From NCBI GenBank assembly GCA_020086605.1, contig JACBWW010000015.1, positions 25,548,483-25,612,482 on the forward strand: a stretch of 64,000 bases of DNA. The letters are read 5' to 3'. This stretch comes from Lanius collurio. Its lineage: Eukaryota > Chordata > Aves > Passeriformes > Laniidae. Every line of letters starts with the position of its first letter. The stretch's first letter is position 1. This document shows, piece after piece, positions 13,553-25,539 of the stretch. The notes beneath the pieces are model-generated. The model was not told where the DNA came from, did not search any database, and saw nothing but the letters and a program-made list of their open reading frames with translations. A program made the position numbers and the translations under genes.

Positions 13553-13656
13553 TGGCTTAGATTCACAAAGGGATTTAGAACTCTAAGTCCCAATGAAATC
13601 AGGAAATGAATGGGACTTAGGGTCCTAAAGGGCCTTTGAGAGTCCCAGTCTAAGGG
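13553..13656. mobile_element. Palindromic MITE-like relic
   Basis: A long imperfect inverted repeat centred near 13601. The inner arms CTAAGTCCCA (13583-13592) and TGGGACTTAG (13611-13620) are perfect complements around an 18-base loop. Pairing continues outward through ACT/GGT, then GATTT with a TAAA-containing segment, CAAAGG with CCTTTG, and CTTAGA (13556-13561) with TCTAAG (13649-13654). Nearly the whole 100 bp folds on itself. This architecture, with TTAGG/CCTAA words and a CCTTTGAG flank, resembles a palindromic MITE-like repeat I recall from turtle, crocodile and bird sequence. The family name is not certain. It has no coding capacity and appears old, since the arms have many substitutions. 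Confidence 0.7.
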
Positions 13657-16600
13657 CCTTCTCCTTTTGAAGCAAATGGGAACAATGCCATGGCATTAAA
13701 GAAGGGCAGAGCCTGCCCACAAATCCTTAACTCTATTAAAAGACACGGGGTTATCGGGTGACAAACAGGCACAACACCCTTGGTGAAGAGACTCTGGCCT
13801 GAATGCTTTCAAATCTTCCACTGTGCTCCATCAAACGGAGCTGAAGCAAAGTCCATACACGTCAATGAGAGCTTTGCAGTGAGATTAAGATTTCAGTCTA
13901 GGTCCTCGAGTCAGAGGCAGAGGAGCTGTCACTGGGAAGACAAACTGTGCTATTAGCAAGCCTGGACCATGCACTGTTACTGCATAAAGCTCTTTGGGAA
14001 GGCAGGCAACAGTGCACAGTGGTGTACTTTCACCCTTTGGTTTTCCATTACTAAAGCTTGGCATGCCCTAATCCACACCAACTTTAAAAACATTCTGTGA
14101 AGTAAATGAAGTCATGGTATTTGTACTTCATTTGTTATTGCTATTTGAAATACACTTTTAATAAGGATCAGTGGCATGTGCTCCTGCAGAATCCAACAAG
14201 GTCTCCCAATGCAGGCTGCATCAGCATCACTGAAATTTTTCACACTAGTAAAGGGAGGAAAAAAAATCTGACCAACCTTCTGTAGTCCTGAACACAGCAC
14301 AGGAGAAATAAAAGGCATTATGTAAGCAAGTAGCAAGTGTTTAAATATTATTAGCTGCTACTAAGCTCTTCATTTTGCTAGTATATAGTATGTCCCTTTT
14401 ACTTACACAGCACCAGAAAACGTCACAATGTAAGACAAGAGTATACCAAGAAACGACCTAACGGAAGTCACTTTGCATGGTGAATCCCTTTTTAACCAGG
14501 CACTCACTTGAAGGCTGCAGCTCCTCTTTCCTGTTCCAGTAGATCAAGAACTTCTGTACTGAGGCTGATACACAAACTGGTAAGTGCTCAGCCTCAACTG
14601 TGACACCTTTTTGTTCTACTTTGTCCACAGCATACAGCCAAGAGGACTACAAGGCTGCTTTACATGAAGTGGCATATTTGACAAGAGGTCCTTCCTTAAA
14701 AAGAATCCCTGAAATCTTACAGTGTATGCTGTAGACAATTTGACATGGGGTTAAAAAAGATTCATCATCATGGCAGCAATGCTATCTCAACACCCAGAAC
14801 ATGCAGCTAAAGCTGCCTCTGCTCTTCCTAGTCAGGAGGAGTGAAGGAAAAAAAAGAAAAAAGTTTTTTGGTTCATTTTTTTTTAAAAAACTAAATCAAT
14901 AAACACCAGCACTTCATCTCTGCTCAATTTAGCCCTTTCTGGAAGCACAGACAATTCCTCATGGCAGTTGTCCAAAGTGTCCAAATTCAGACAGTCTGAT
15001 AGCCCTTTCAGTAGGGTTAGTCCTGGTGGAGACAATAATCAGGCCTCCCACAAAGAATTTCATTCAACGAGCGGTGCTGATTACAGGAGTGGTTCGAATC
15101 ATCACACAGTATTGACCAGAGATCAATTTTCAGCTTGAGGTATTGTGGAGAACATACAGTACACAGCTAAGCTAAAGGCAGGGAGTAGGAAATTCAATAG
15201 CCTACCCAACCATGTCAAATAAAGGCCTGAACAGATAGATGCAATCCCTGCCCCCTGAAGCCCACGGTAAAGGTACACGCTATGATGAAATGGAGCCCAA
15301 GGAACTGTATTTCATCATTACACTTTGCTGCATCATTAAAATTACCATTTGGTCTCTCCACCTCAAATTTATTTCAGTCAATGTGATTTCACATTAAAAA
15401 AACAAAAGACGACTTGCTCAAACAGCTTTCTTCCTTTGATCCGTTCTTTCCTTAATCTAAATTCTCTGCGCCAGGTAATGACAGCCCTTCCTGCGGCAGG
15501 TGCCTCATCCCCCAGCAGTACAATGTTTTCCACCTCTACCCATGCCAGCTCTCACCCCACACCACCACCATCGTTCTAAGCAGGGAACAGCTAGCGATGC
15601 TACGTTCCCTGAAGACCCCACGCTGCCAAGCATTGCTGCACGCTTCTAGCCCTTCACACCTTTAAGGAAAAAAAAAGAAAAAATCTCTAGGAGGTAAGGA
15701 AATGCAACATATCCTAAAAATAGTCAAAGAAAGAAAAAGGCACTTGAGAAGGGATTCCTTTCCCACTTATGCTCACTGCCGTGTATATTACAGGATCACC
15801 CATTCTGTAGGGCATTCAAAGAGGAACCAGGGCTTGATCCGGCTCTATGACAAAGAAAAGAAGGTCAGGGCCCATTTCAGGGGACACAGCTGCATAGGCC
15901 TCTCTGCCAAGTACCAGCTCCCAGGAAAACAGCTTTCACTTAGAAAAACCTGCTCCAAAAGTAGTCTTCTCCCTTGTTTCTCCAGCCCCTCGTCCCTCTG
16001 CCTAGTTGCATTCCTCACCACACAGGAGGATGCTGGGATTCAGCATCACTGACACTGGGAAGAGAGGGAGGGAGTGGGGCAAAACCAGACATGTGGAGCC
16101 TTGCACAGGTGCTCCCAAATCTCCACAGGCACCTTCTGGATGGGACAATTTGCTGCAGACAGAATGTGTGTGCAAACACACAACTTGACAAGCCAGCTTG
16201 TAAGCAGGGGGCTTCAACATGGGCAAAATATGTTTTATTTGCAGGGGGAGAAACTGGGGATCAGGAATAAGTGCGAGACTTGGTCTGTTTGCACCGAAAA
16301 GTTTCAGTATCTCTTAGGGTGTTTTTTTAAGAGTGCAAGGGTAGAGAGCTTAATCTTGAAGATATCAGGAATTCTTGACTTTTTTTAACCACGAGGTTTT
16401 TTTTTTTACTCATCTATTATTTATGGAACCTATTTTACAATTTCCACAGGGCTCAAAAAACAGTAACAGAATGTGTCTTTTAAAAAGAGAAATTTGAAAA
16501 TGGTTAATCTAAAAATCACATCAAATCACAGGAAAAGTGAATTCAGCAACCATGAAACTCCTTACAAAGTCATTGAATCACACTGTGTTATAACCAACTG

Positions 16601-17552
16601 TGGTGTAGCAAGAAGGACAGCTTTCCAAACTTCTCCACCAGTCTATTCTCAAGCCTAGCACAGAAAATAATAAACCAAGAGAAACTCCCAGCTAGAGCAG
16701 GTTAAATTCCAATCCCTCACAAGTCAGCAGCCGTATTGAGTTGACTTCCCACATCTATATGCAAAAAGCAGGAGCTTATGCACACGGAGTATTTCAGTGT
16801 TCTGCATAAGACCCTACTGTTTTTCTTTACTCTCTCATTTTATGTTTTCTTCTTAATTCCTTTACATTAATAAAGTCCTCCTATTTGCACCTTTTTTTCC
16901 CCCCAACTTTAACTGTTCTGGAGTCCTTTTTGTGTTTTCTACAGCTTTGTTCCTCTTAGTCTTACTAAGTTAAACATAAAATCAAACCTAATATGGTCAT
17001 GAATGGGTAAAGAAATGTAACAGTGGTCTAACTACATTAAATGACCCCATGTAAACCTAGCTATAATAAAAGAACTAACACAGGAATTAAAGATAGGGAG
17101 ATGCCAGAAGATGGGTTTGGGTATTATTCTTCCTTTTGCCTATTTTGCAATCTGTCAAAATGCAAATACAAGACAAGGACCAAAATAAAGTAACTATAGT
17201 AAAAAATAGTGCTGAATGTTTGAAACAAGACAGTGAGTTCAGTTTTAAGAGACTCAGCTTACAGATCCCTCATCTACATAAGCCATCAAACAATGATATG
17301 TTCTAACAGGGTGAAGTGCTAAAATGCATCTGAGCTGCAAACAGGGGATTGGTATCCTGCAGTGACAGAAAATTACTGCTGGATGACAGGGCCTGCAAAG
17401 TTAAATTGTACTGCTTTAAAGGAGGAGAAGATAAGAGTACTGCTAGGAAATACAGGCTGCTATACAGCAGAGTACAATGTGCACCCACCAGGATCAGAGG
17501 TGTTTTATTATTCTACTGTTGTAGTAGCCAAGGCATGCTAAATGAATTAAGG
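13657..17552. other. Noncoding stretch, no gene seen
   Basis: Nothing supports a gene here. Low-complexity A- or T-rich tracts occur near 14848-14890, 15664-15685 and 16397-16407 (11 T). A tRNA-like B-box word GGTTCGAATC lies at 15091-15100 but has no cloverleaf. The 15974-16388 part is open in several frames on both strands (60-104 codons), with no recognisable protein and no clear splice-bounded exon. Confidence 0.65.
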
Positions 17553-17665
17553 AATTCAAAAATAAATAATTTCAATTTAACAAATAATACAAAAATAACA
17601 AAATAACAAATAATTCAAAAAAATAATTTCAATTTAACAAACAAACAAATAAATAAATATAAAAA
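17553..17665. repeat. AT-rich partial duplication plus (AAAC)/(AAAT) tail
   Basis: The segment AATTCAAAAATAAATAATTTC...CAATTTAACAAA at 17553-17584 recurs, two bases shorter, at 17612-17642, an offset of 57-59 bp. Between and after the copies lie ACAAAATAAC-type units and a short AAAC/AAAT run ending near 17660. The two copies are almost identical, so this looks like a recent local duplication in AT-rich DNA and not an interspersed element. Confidence 0.75.
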
Positions 17666-20600
17666 CATGGTCTAGGGCTTTACAAATCACAGAATTCATT
17701 AAAATATTAAATAAGAAATTTACCTGCTATTTTTACAAGTTGCCCTCTGCCCTCACAAGTAACAGGATGTGTTTGTACTTTCTTAACCCCAGCCAACTAC
17801 ACCAGCTTTTTTTCCAAAAATATTCCTGTGCCTTTATTTTCAGCTCCTCCATTCTGCAGTGCTTTGTGTTATGGTGTAGCAGTTTCCCCAGGGATTCCCC
17901 CTTGTAGTGTAATGCACCCAATATTGGGATTTTTCTACTTCTCTTTACTATAACAACCATCTTTAGTCATCTATTTGCTTGTTTCAAAAACAACTACTTT
18001 CAGTGCACACAACAATTTGCTATCAGAATATTTTCTTTTAAATGCTGCACACTTCCCCTTTAAAAATAAAATCTTATATTTTTTAAAAAAAAACAAGCTG
18101 GACATCTAATAAGTGTGACCCACGAGATCTCCAGTCTGCTGGAAAATTACAGCCATGACACTCAACTGTAATTGTTTCTTATCTTCTGAAAAGTTCATCC
18201 ACAGTTGGCCATTTTAGCTATCCAGTGATAAATTTTAAAAATAAGAATTTTCATTTCTGTAACATGAAAGCCTTGTTAATTGAACAAATTCAATCAGCAA
18301 TCCCACTGGCTGGTCAAAGCTTGCATAAAAATGAAAAGGACTGAGATAAGACAAACAATTCAACACAACTCCTGTTTCTACATGAAAAATTTACTGCCAG
18401 TCAAAATGTCAGCACTCAGGGGCACACAAGAGATTGTGAAAACAATTTATGCAGATTCTTCTTCTTGCTGTTACCTCTGCACCTTCCCTATGACGTGATT
18501 TACAGCTAGCCTGATGAAGATCAGCCAGCTATGGCTGAGATACAGAAACAATCTGGTCCATTGCTCAGAAGCACTGAGCACCTCCAAAACCTGTTCTGCG
18601 TTAACCTCTGTGCCTACTGATGGATTTCAGTGCCCCAGGCTTCAGCTGATCAAGGGTCTGTCAATACTTTCCTGGAAACAGCCTCCCATCCTGCAGCACA
18701 AGGGTTCATTTGAAAGACCTTGTGTTGATTGCTAACATGTGTCCTCACAATATTTTATTTCATGGTGAAATTCAGATGTAGTTATGACTTCAAGTTTTAA
18801 AACACTGTAGCAGTGGATTTGTATAATTAAGCAGACTAAACATAGTTAAAAGTCCCACTGGTAAGTCTTAAAAAGACTAATTTATGAATATGCAAACACA
18901 TTCATGTCCCTCAATCCTGATAAACTCCAGTGGAAGGAGCCCATAAGATGAAGGCAATCTGATACTACACAAAGCCACAAACTGCAAGAATACTAACTTA
19001 CAAAGGATTTATACTGAGGAATTTATCCTGTGCAGGTTTACTTTCATATACACCGCTGCTTGCGCTCTCCTTCTTTTCCTAAGACCTTGTATATTGTTCT
19101 TTTGTGACTACTTTACTCCTCTACAGTAGTTTTTGACACTTGCATTAAACTACTCTATGTATTCCCATCTTTTCTGCACTAAGTGGCATAAGTAGAAGAA
19201 AAGGAAACTCTATTTCTCCTGACATACACAAAGTCACACAAATATAAATACTGTTACAGCTGAAAGGAAGAATTTGCTGCTTGCTTTGTTTGCATTTAGA
19301 AAGCTTATCACAACTAAAAATACACCTTGCCTGATAATACTGAAGACACGTTAGTGGCGATGCACAGGACTTGCAAAATTATTTTGCTCTAGCTTAATGC
19401 TGCAATCATCAGTAAAAGGACCATCAGTAGCTTGAAAGGGTAGGGGGTGATTTCAGCCATAGCCTTCACTAGGAATGCAGGCCAATGGGGAGCATTTGGA
19501 GTAACCACCCCTCCGAGAGATGTATCACTAAAGTCAGGACACAAAACCAGTTTGGTTATTGACAGCCAGGGTGTGTGTCCTACATACTGCTGTGCATAGT
19601 CGGGGTCACATCCTGACCCAGCTGCACACTTGGACTCAGCAGCTCTTCCAGTGCTCTCATCCTTGTCCTTGCTGTCATATTATCCTAAGTATTATGGATG
19701 ATAAACCAGGGGCTGCTGAAGCTCTGACTGAGCCTTCCACTAGCATTGAACCGACTTCACTGAGGTCGGGGCAGGAAAAATCAGACCTGCACTATCAGAC
19801 AACATGGCAAGAGGCAGGGGATGGCACAGATATGGCAAAACATGGCAGCTTCTTCTCGGCCTGAGAGACACCACAAAGCCCCACAACCCAAGCAGCCACC
19901 AGGAGAGGGGATATTCCTCCAGCATCTCTTCAGGGCAGGAGACAGGACTGATTGCAAAGCTTAAGATCACAGAGTCCCTGTCAATACATCCGTCCCTGGA
20001 TGTCAGCAGATTAAATAAATATGGCCACACAGGTCTGCAGGTTGAATGGAAAGATGTTAAGTGACCCAGACTGCAAGTGTGGGGTGGGTTTGCTCCTTTG
20101 AAATCTGTATGTTTAAATTTTGCTTCCTCTCTCATTAGTCTGATTTGAGACCACCACCGCAGTGCTATTTTCTCATTTGGACAAATGCACATAGACCATT
20201 TTCAGAAATGGTTTGTGTCCTTGAGAACAGACACACAGCGTCTTTTCATGGTACATGCAGCTCACAGAGATCACACACAGCTTTGGAAATATCTCAAACC
20301 AACAGGTTAAGACCAGCCTAAGGAGCCAAGTCTCAGCAAAGGGTCATCCAGCACTGAGTCTGAAGACATCCAAAGATCACTGGTAACCATCAACAAAGCA
20401 GCAGGAATGTGGTCAAACCAAGAGTATTAACAAAACTAAAATCTCTATTATTGTGTTCTGTTGAGAAAAACTTGAGACAAAGTTGAACTAAAATGCCTTG
20501 CTGATGATTTATGGACAAAGCTGATACACTCTGGACAGACAAAAAAAAAGCAGCCTGCTCAAGATTTTAGCTCAGTTTTGTCCTTTCCTTAAAAAAATAA

Positions 20601-21160
20601 ACTAGTGCCTGAACGTAAATAGTTGACAGTGAAAGAAGAAGGTTGATCTCTTCAGGCTCTCAAACTTGCACAGGAGTCCAACAGAGCTACAGGATGCAAA
20701 AAGACAAACTTGTTTTTTTAGTGTTTAAAATACATTAACCCAAATAATGACTCATTTTCTCCTTGATTACTGGAAGATGATTATGCACATTAAAGTATTT
20801 TGTGAATCTGCAACAATAAAAGACTATGATGACATTTTAGAGAATGTGAAACAATTATCCTTCCCCCAAACCTCTCATTTAAAAAATAAGGATTTTTTCT
20901 CCAGAAAACTACTTCCTCTCTGAAAAATAAAAAAAATCTTCCACCTGAAAGGACAACCTTATGGTCAGCAGGCGGATGTGTGAAGCATACTGGAACAAGG
21001 ACCAGTATCTGTAAAAACACTGATAAAATGAGTGAGCTCAGGTACTGGAAAGTGAACACAGCAAAGGTCCAGGCCCCACAAAAGTGGGGGTTGCCACCTG
21101 AAAGCACAACTCCTGCCAGCTTCTAGATCATGGTACAGGAGGTGGTATTTCAAAATAATA
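17666..21160. other. Noncoding stretch, no gene seen
   Basis: No gene was recognised. A small perfect inverted repeat TCAGCCA-GCTA-TGGCTGA lies at 18521-18538. A 150-codon minus-strand frame spans 19740-20192, with plus-strand frames of 101 and 86 codons across the same DNA. This mutual openness and the lack of any recognisable domain argue that the frames arise by chance. The rest is AT-rich filler. Confidence 0.6.
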
Positions 21161-21188
21161 TTTTTTTCTGCCCATCTCCCATAAACAT
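21161..21188 (-). repeat. 28-bp word, copy 1 of 2
   Basis: This word is identical to 25370-25397. On the minus strand it reads ATGTTTATGGGAGATGGGCAG followed by seven A. A shared TAATTT also lies a few bases upstream of it in both copies. An exact 28-bp match 4.2 kb apart is far beyond chance for DNA of this length, even allowing for the A run. The A-run at the minus-strand 3' end would fit the end of a retroposon, but no family is recognised and homology fades quickly on both sides. Confidence 0.7.
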
Positions 21189-23214
21189 AAAAGAAAATTA
21201 TATCCAAGGTGCCTGACTAGCAAAGACACTAATAGTGGTGTGCCCTCCCTGAATGAATGAAACAAGTCAGCAGCGACCACCAGTTGTGCTAAGAAAAAGG
21301 ATTTCCTAAGAGCAAAGAAGGCGAAATATGGGAAAGCTCAATTCACACCTACACTATGGTGAAGTTTCTCAGTCATGGCTGAGACATGGAAGGCACATAT
21401 AAATCCAGTGTAAAAGCAGATGTAGGAAAGCAAAAAGAGGATGGAAGTTTATATGACCAAATTGCAAAAGTCAAAAAGTCAAACCTGTACCTTTTAACTC
21501 TGCTGGTATCGAGATCCAAGGCAGGTAACAGGGAAAACAAGCATTGATTTGGGCAAGTGCAAAATACAAGATTAAAAGGAATTTTCCCTGAATAGCAAGA
21601 AAATTCACAGCCTGAAATAATCTAAATGCATGAGATACAAGAAATCTGGAGATCTCAATTTGTGTTTGGAGGGGCCATTCGGGGGAAGAGAGGAGGATAC
21701 CTGCTTTCATGGGTCAGCCAGCACACTACAGACAAACTAAACTGGATACACTGTGTGGAGGCTTCCAAAAATAAAGAGTAAGGCCTTCAGCTCTCACTTC
21801 TTCAAAAAGAGAATAAAGGAGAAATGCAAGCAGTACTCTGGGAGCTGGAAGAGGCATGCACCATATGAAGAGATATCAGTGAGACTCAGAGCTGGGGGAA
21901 ATCACAGAGAAAAATAACCATTTAAGAGCAGCTGCTCCTCAGACAGAGTGGCAGTTCTTCCCTACCTGGAGGACTTTGCCACATCTGTGTGCAGCAACAG
22001 CTGCTGCCTTTGTCACGGAAAGGGGATGCTGGAGTGCAGAAAAATCAGAGAATGTGCTAGCAACAGCTCCTTGCCACCCTGCCCCATGTTCAACCATTTC
22101 TCCAGCAGCTCTCAGCTTGCTGGAATTGAAAGCATAGCTCTTGCATCACACTATAACTGAACAGATATGGATTTTTACAGAGTCTTCTTTATATATATCT
22201 TTAAAGAGTGTATTTCTGGAATGCTTATGGCATATCCATTCTAGCAATGAGACTGGAAGATAAGCTATTTGCTCCTGCACTCATAGTAAGTCTTATTCAT
22301 GGCAAAGTTGCTGCAACTTAATATTTTGCCAGTCTTATGCAATATGTCTTTGTAGCCCCAGACCTCCTGAAGGACCGACAGCTACCCAGAACCCCACAGC
22401 AGGGACCCTTGCAGGGTTTGTCAATGGCGAACCCTACTTAGCTGACCTGCAGGCACAGCCCTGATGGGCAGGTAGGTTTGCCCAGGGAAACACAAATTTT
22501 GGGGTTCAGGTTTCAGGAGGAGGGATGGGAGGGGCTGCAGTCCCCATGCCTACCTGTGTCTCCACCTCGTGGGGTGGCACAGCTGCGGGAGTTCCTGGCA
22601 TTCAGACCATCATTTCCCAGCAGGTTCCAGGCTAATGAGTCTTAGACAAAAGATTCAGCTGCCCAAAGGCTGGTGGCTAAAACAAAGCCATCAGCAGCCT
22701 AAATACTCACAAGGCTCCTTTTATAGTCGGCAGAGATCGAGTAAATATAGTCAGGGGAATTCAGGGAATGATTCATCTTGACCCAGACAGAAGTGTCCAA
22801 AAGCACGCACAAAAAGCAAATTGCTTGCCAAGAGGGCAGGCCAGCAGAAATGATGCTTGTCCTCACACCCTCTGCACAATTTGTGTAGCTGTTGCACAAA
22901 GATGCAATTATGTTTCTTCTCAGACTTCTGTTTAGTTTTGCAAAGAGGGCCCTAGCAGTTAAATTAAAAAAAACAGATGAAGGGGATCAGACCTCACCCT
23001 TCACACCCAGGCGGCATTCTCAACTTGGAAAATATAGACCGAACACACCTCAGCATACAGACTCTGCAGTGTACACACAAGGCTCTGCCCTGCTGACAGA
23101 GCTCTGAAACTGCACCATGCTGCTGGGTAAGGTCTAGGAAGCTATGGCATAGACAGGCATCACTTAAGTTTTTTAGGAAGCTCTAAATAACTTAGGAAAA
23201 AAAAAGAGTGGGAT
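21189..23214. other. Noncoding stretch, no gene seen
   Basis: No exon or repeat was recognised. A G-rich segment lies near 22499-22540 (GGGG, then GGAGGAGGGATGGGAGGGG) but has only three closely spaced G3 runs, so a quadruplex is possible but weak. Open frames here are 60-80 codons. Confidence 0.6.
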
Positions 23215-23890
23215 ATCACAGAATCATTAAGGATGAAAAGGCCCTCTAAAATTCATAGAGTCCAACCATTAACCCAGAACCACCACAGTCACCACTAAAC
23301 TATGTCCCTAAGTGCCACACAGACACAGTTTTTAAACTCTTTACAGTGATGTAGTTTCCACTGCTTCCCTGGGCAGCCTGTTCCAATGACTGACCACCCT
23401 TCCAGCGAACAAATTTTTCCTAATATGCAACCTAAACCTCCTCTGGCCATTTCCTCTTGTCCTGTCATGTTACCTGAGAGAAAACACAGACCCCTACCTT
23501 TATACAACCTTCTTTCAGGTAATTTTAGAGTGCAGTAACATCCCTCTCCATCTCCTCCAGACTAAGCACTCCCAGCTCCCTTGGCAGCTCCTCATCAGAC
23601 TCATACTCCACACCCTTCCCCAGCTCCATTGCCTTTCTCCAGACTCCCTCCAGCACCTCAATGTCTTTCTTGCACTGAGGGGCCCAGAACGGGACACAGC
23701 ACTCGAGGTGTGGCCTCACCAGTGCCGAGTACAGGGGGACAGTCACTGCCCTGATCCTCCTGGCCACACTATTGCTGATCCAGGCCATTGGCCTTCTTGG
23801 CCTCCTGGGTACACACACACTGGCTCATCTTCAGCTGCTGTTGACCACCGTATGCAGGTACTTTTCTGCCAGGCAGCTTTCCAGCCACTC
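23215..23890 (-). mobile_element. CR1 LINE fragment (~676 bp, 5'-truncated)
   Basis: The largest transposon piece in the window. On the minus strand it begins with GAGTGGCTGGAAAGCTGCC and runs through the C-terminal part of CR1 ORF2 to the conserved 3' end: TTGGACT, then GAGGGCC, then TCCTTAATGATTCTGTGAT at 23215. CR1 is a non-LTR retrotransposon of sauropsids that copies itself by target-primed reverse transcription and usually leaves 5'-truncated copies. This copy lacks ORF1, the endonuclease and most of the reverse transcriptase, and its frame is broken by stops and small indels, so it is dead. Its tail differs from those of the copies at 7460, 38363, 51498 and 59947. Confidence 0.96.
23295..23890 (-). 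pseudogene. CR1 ORF2 C-terminal relic (reverse transcriptase end)
   Basis: Decayed C-terminal coding part of CR1 ORF2 inside the CR1 fragment. Translation on the minus strand gives EWLES at the start, then SVARR, then [18 protein letters not shown] and KKDIEVLE, and later VALRDIV followed by a stop at 23295-23297. These correspond to the well-known C-terminal end of CR1 ORF2. The reading frame changes between the LVRPHLE block and the VALRDIV end, and stops interrupt the first part (after the VVNSS segment). There is no catalytic YADD-type motif because that region was lost by truncation. It is not expected to encode a protein. Confidence 0.93.
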
Positions 23891-25319
23891 AAATTCTGAA
23901 AAGGAATTTTCCCCATCAGAATCTATTGCCAGGGGGTTTTTAAATTTCTTTTCTTTGCTGAGCATATCTAGCACTAGTGAAAGACACATTTAGATTTAGC
24001 CATGAAGACTGCAGCCCATCTGACTTTACAAATGTGCCTTGGGTATTCTGGGAAAGGTAAGAGGGGATTTTTTATGTAGGTTCACAAATGCTGCCTGAGA
24101 GACCTCTCCACTGGTGAAGCTCAGCATTTACTTCACCCAAGAAGAGCCATCACTCACACCACTTCTCCAAGCCTCCTCCAGGCAATCGGCAGGGGAAAAA
24201 AAGGGGCTTTTCCAAACTCACTGCACAAATGCAAAGAGAGTAGAAAAACACTCACAAAAGATCAGGCAGAGAAATGAGTAAGAGGTGAAGCAGCCAAGGA
24301 GTGACTAAAACTACTTTACAAATAATCAGGCTGAAGCTGCTGGACATGGAGGCTGCGGCCCAGGCCACCTGAAAGTCATCAAAACCGTGCCCTTTTGAGT
24401 TTCTTCAGCTATGCGAAGGTGTAGGCCGAGCATCCTCTGCAGAGATTGAAGCAGGGAGGTGTAGAAATAGAAGGAATAAGGCTGGGAGCCAAACTGGGGC
24501 ATATGGGGTGTGGAAAGCGGGAGGATAAGGCACTTTGCTACATGTCAAGTTAGGATTGTGGCTCACAAGGCCTGTTGTTTGGGTTTAGAGTTGCACAAAA
24601 AGTTACAAAGCTCCAAAGAAATGCCAACAAAACACACAATATGTAAATAACTGGCAGTTCTATTGCCACAGAATGCCCAGCTAAGAGGGAGTTCACTTGA
24701 GTTAACAGCTCTTCAAGGAGAAAACACAGTGTCTTCATTTAAGGGGAAACAGTTGAGGACATTTTTCATTACTCAAAAGAAAAAAAAAAACAAAACAAAA
24801 AAACCCACCAAACAAACAGGAAAAAATAAAGGAAAATAAACAGACAAAAAAGTAAGTGCTTGACAATAAATATGGACTAGCCACAGCATAGTTGTGGTGA
24901 GCAGCAGTGGAGATTGTGCAGATCAAAGCTCAGCTTCAAGTTGGAAAAGCAATGTTTCCATCTCCAAGGCATAGAAGAGTTGGCAGGGTATAAGGAGCTC
25001 TCCTGTTGCTGGACTAGTATCTGAAAACAAATTATGTCATTTGAAAATACAAGCTCTATGTGCTTCACCAAGAAGAACAACAGCTACAAATACAATTTAA
25101 ATGCTTTTCTTCTCCCTTTCTGTTTTTTGTTGCCCAGTGTACGCAGAAAAAGGAGTGAGGCCAACTGGGTAGGACAAGAAACCCGTGTCCAGACATTGTA
25201 TTCATGGACACAGAGAAAAATCTTTACCAAACCTTCCAGACCCAGTCTTACAATTGGCTAACACCAGTCTGTGGAGGTACCCGCAATACCAGTCTTTGGG
25301 AAGTCATATTCACTTGAAA
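23891..25319. other. Noncoding stretch with an A-rich tract
   Basis: No gene was seen. The main feature is an A/C-rich low-complexity tract at about 24774-24852, including an 11-base A run at 24780-24790, followed by AAACCCACCAAACAAAC-type sequence. The minus-strand phenylalanine- and cysteine-rich frames crossing it are low-complexity artefacts. Confidence 0.65.
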
Positions 25320-25345
25320 AATAATAATAATAATAAAAAAAAGGA
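25320..25345. repeat. (AAT)n microsatellite
   Basis: About six AAT units followed by an A-rich tail. The isoleucine- and phenylalanine-rich minus-strand frame crossing it is an artefact of the repeat. Confidence 0.88.
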
Positions 25346-25369
25346 AGAAGAAAAATGAGCTAGGTTTCT

Positions 25370-25397
25370 TTTTTTTCTGCCCATCTCCCATAAACAT
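25370..25397 (-). repeat. 28-bp word, copy 2 of 2
   Basis: Exact copy of the word at 21161-21188, in the same orientation. On the minus strand it reads ATGTTTATGGGAGATGGGCAG, then A residues that extend slightly further than in copy 1. Sequence upstream on the minus strand shares only a short TAATTT with copy 1, so the common block is short or both copies are old with one preserved core. Confidence 0.7.
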
Positions 25398-25539
25398 CCA
25401 AATTACTTCCTCTAACAGACTGCTACTGCTTCCACACAATCAGCAGTGGGTTTCAGTTGCATGTGGTACTATCTGTGTAGGTGAGAAGAGTTCAGCAAAA
25501 GGTGGACACGTCATGCACAGCCTGCCTGATGTATGGAAA

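Noticed and set aside
15040..15110. tRNA gene or tRNA-derived SINE suggested by GGTTCGAATC at 15091-15100
   Set aside because: The T stem does not pair, no A box is placed correctly upstream, and no cloverleaf can be drawn.
19740..20192. 150-codon minus-strand frame as a gene or exon
   Set aside because: The same DNA is open on the plus strand in two other frames and the protein resembles no family I know.
22499..22540. G-quadruplex
   Set aside because: Only three closely spaced G3 runs; the fourth is about 17 bases away, so the motif is weak.
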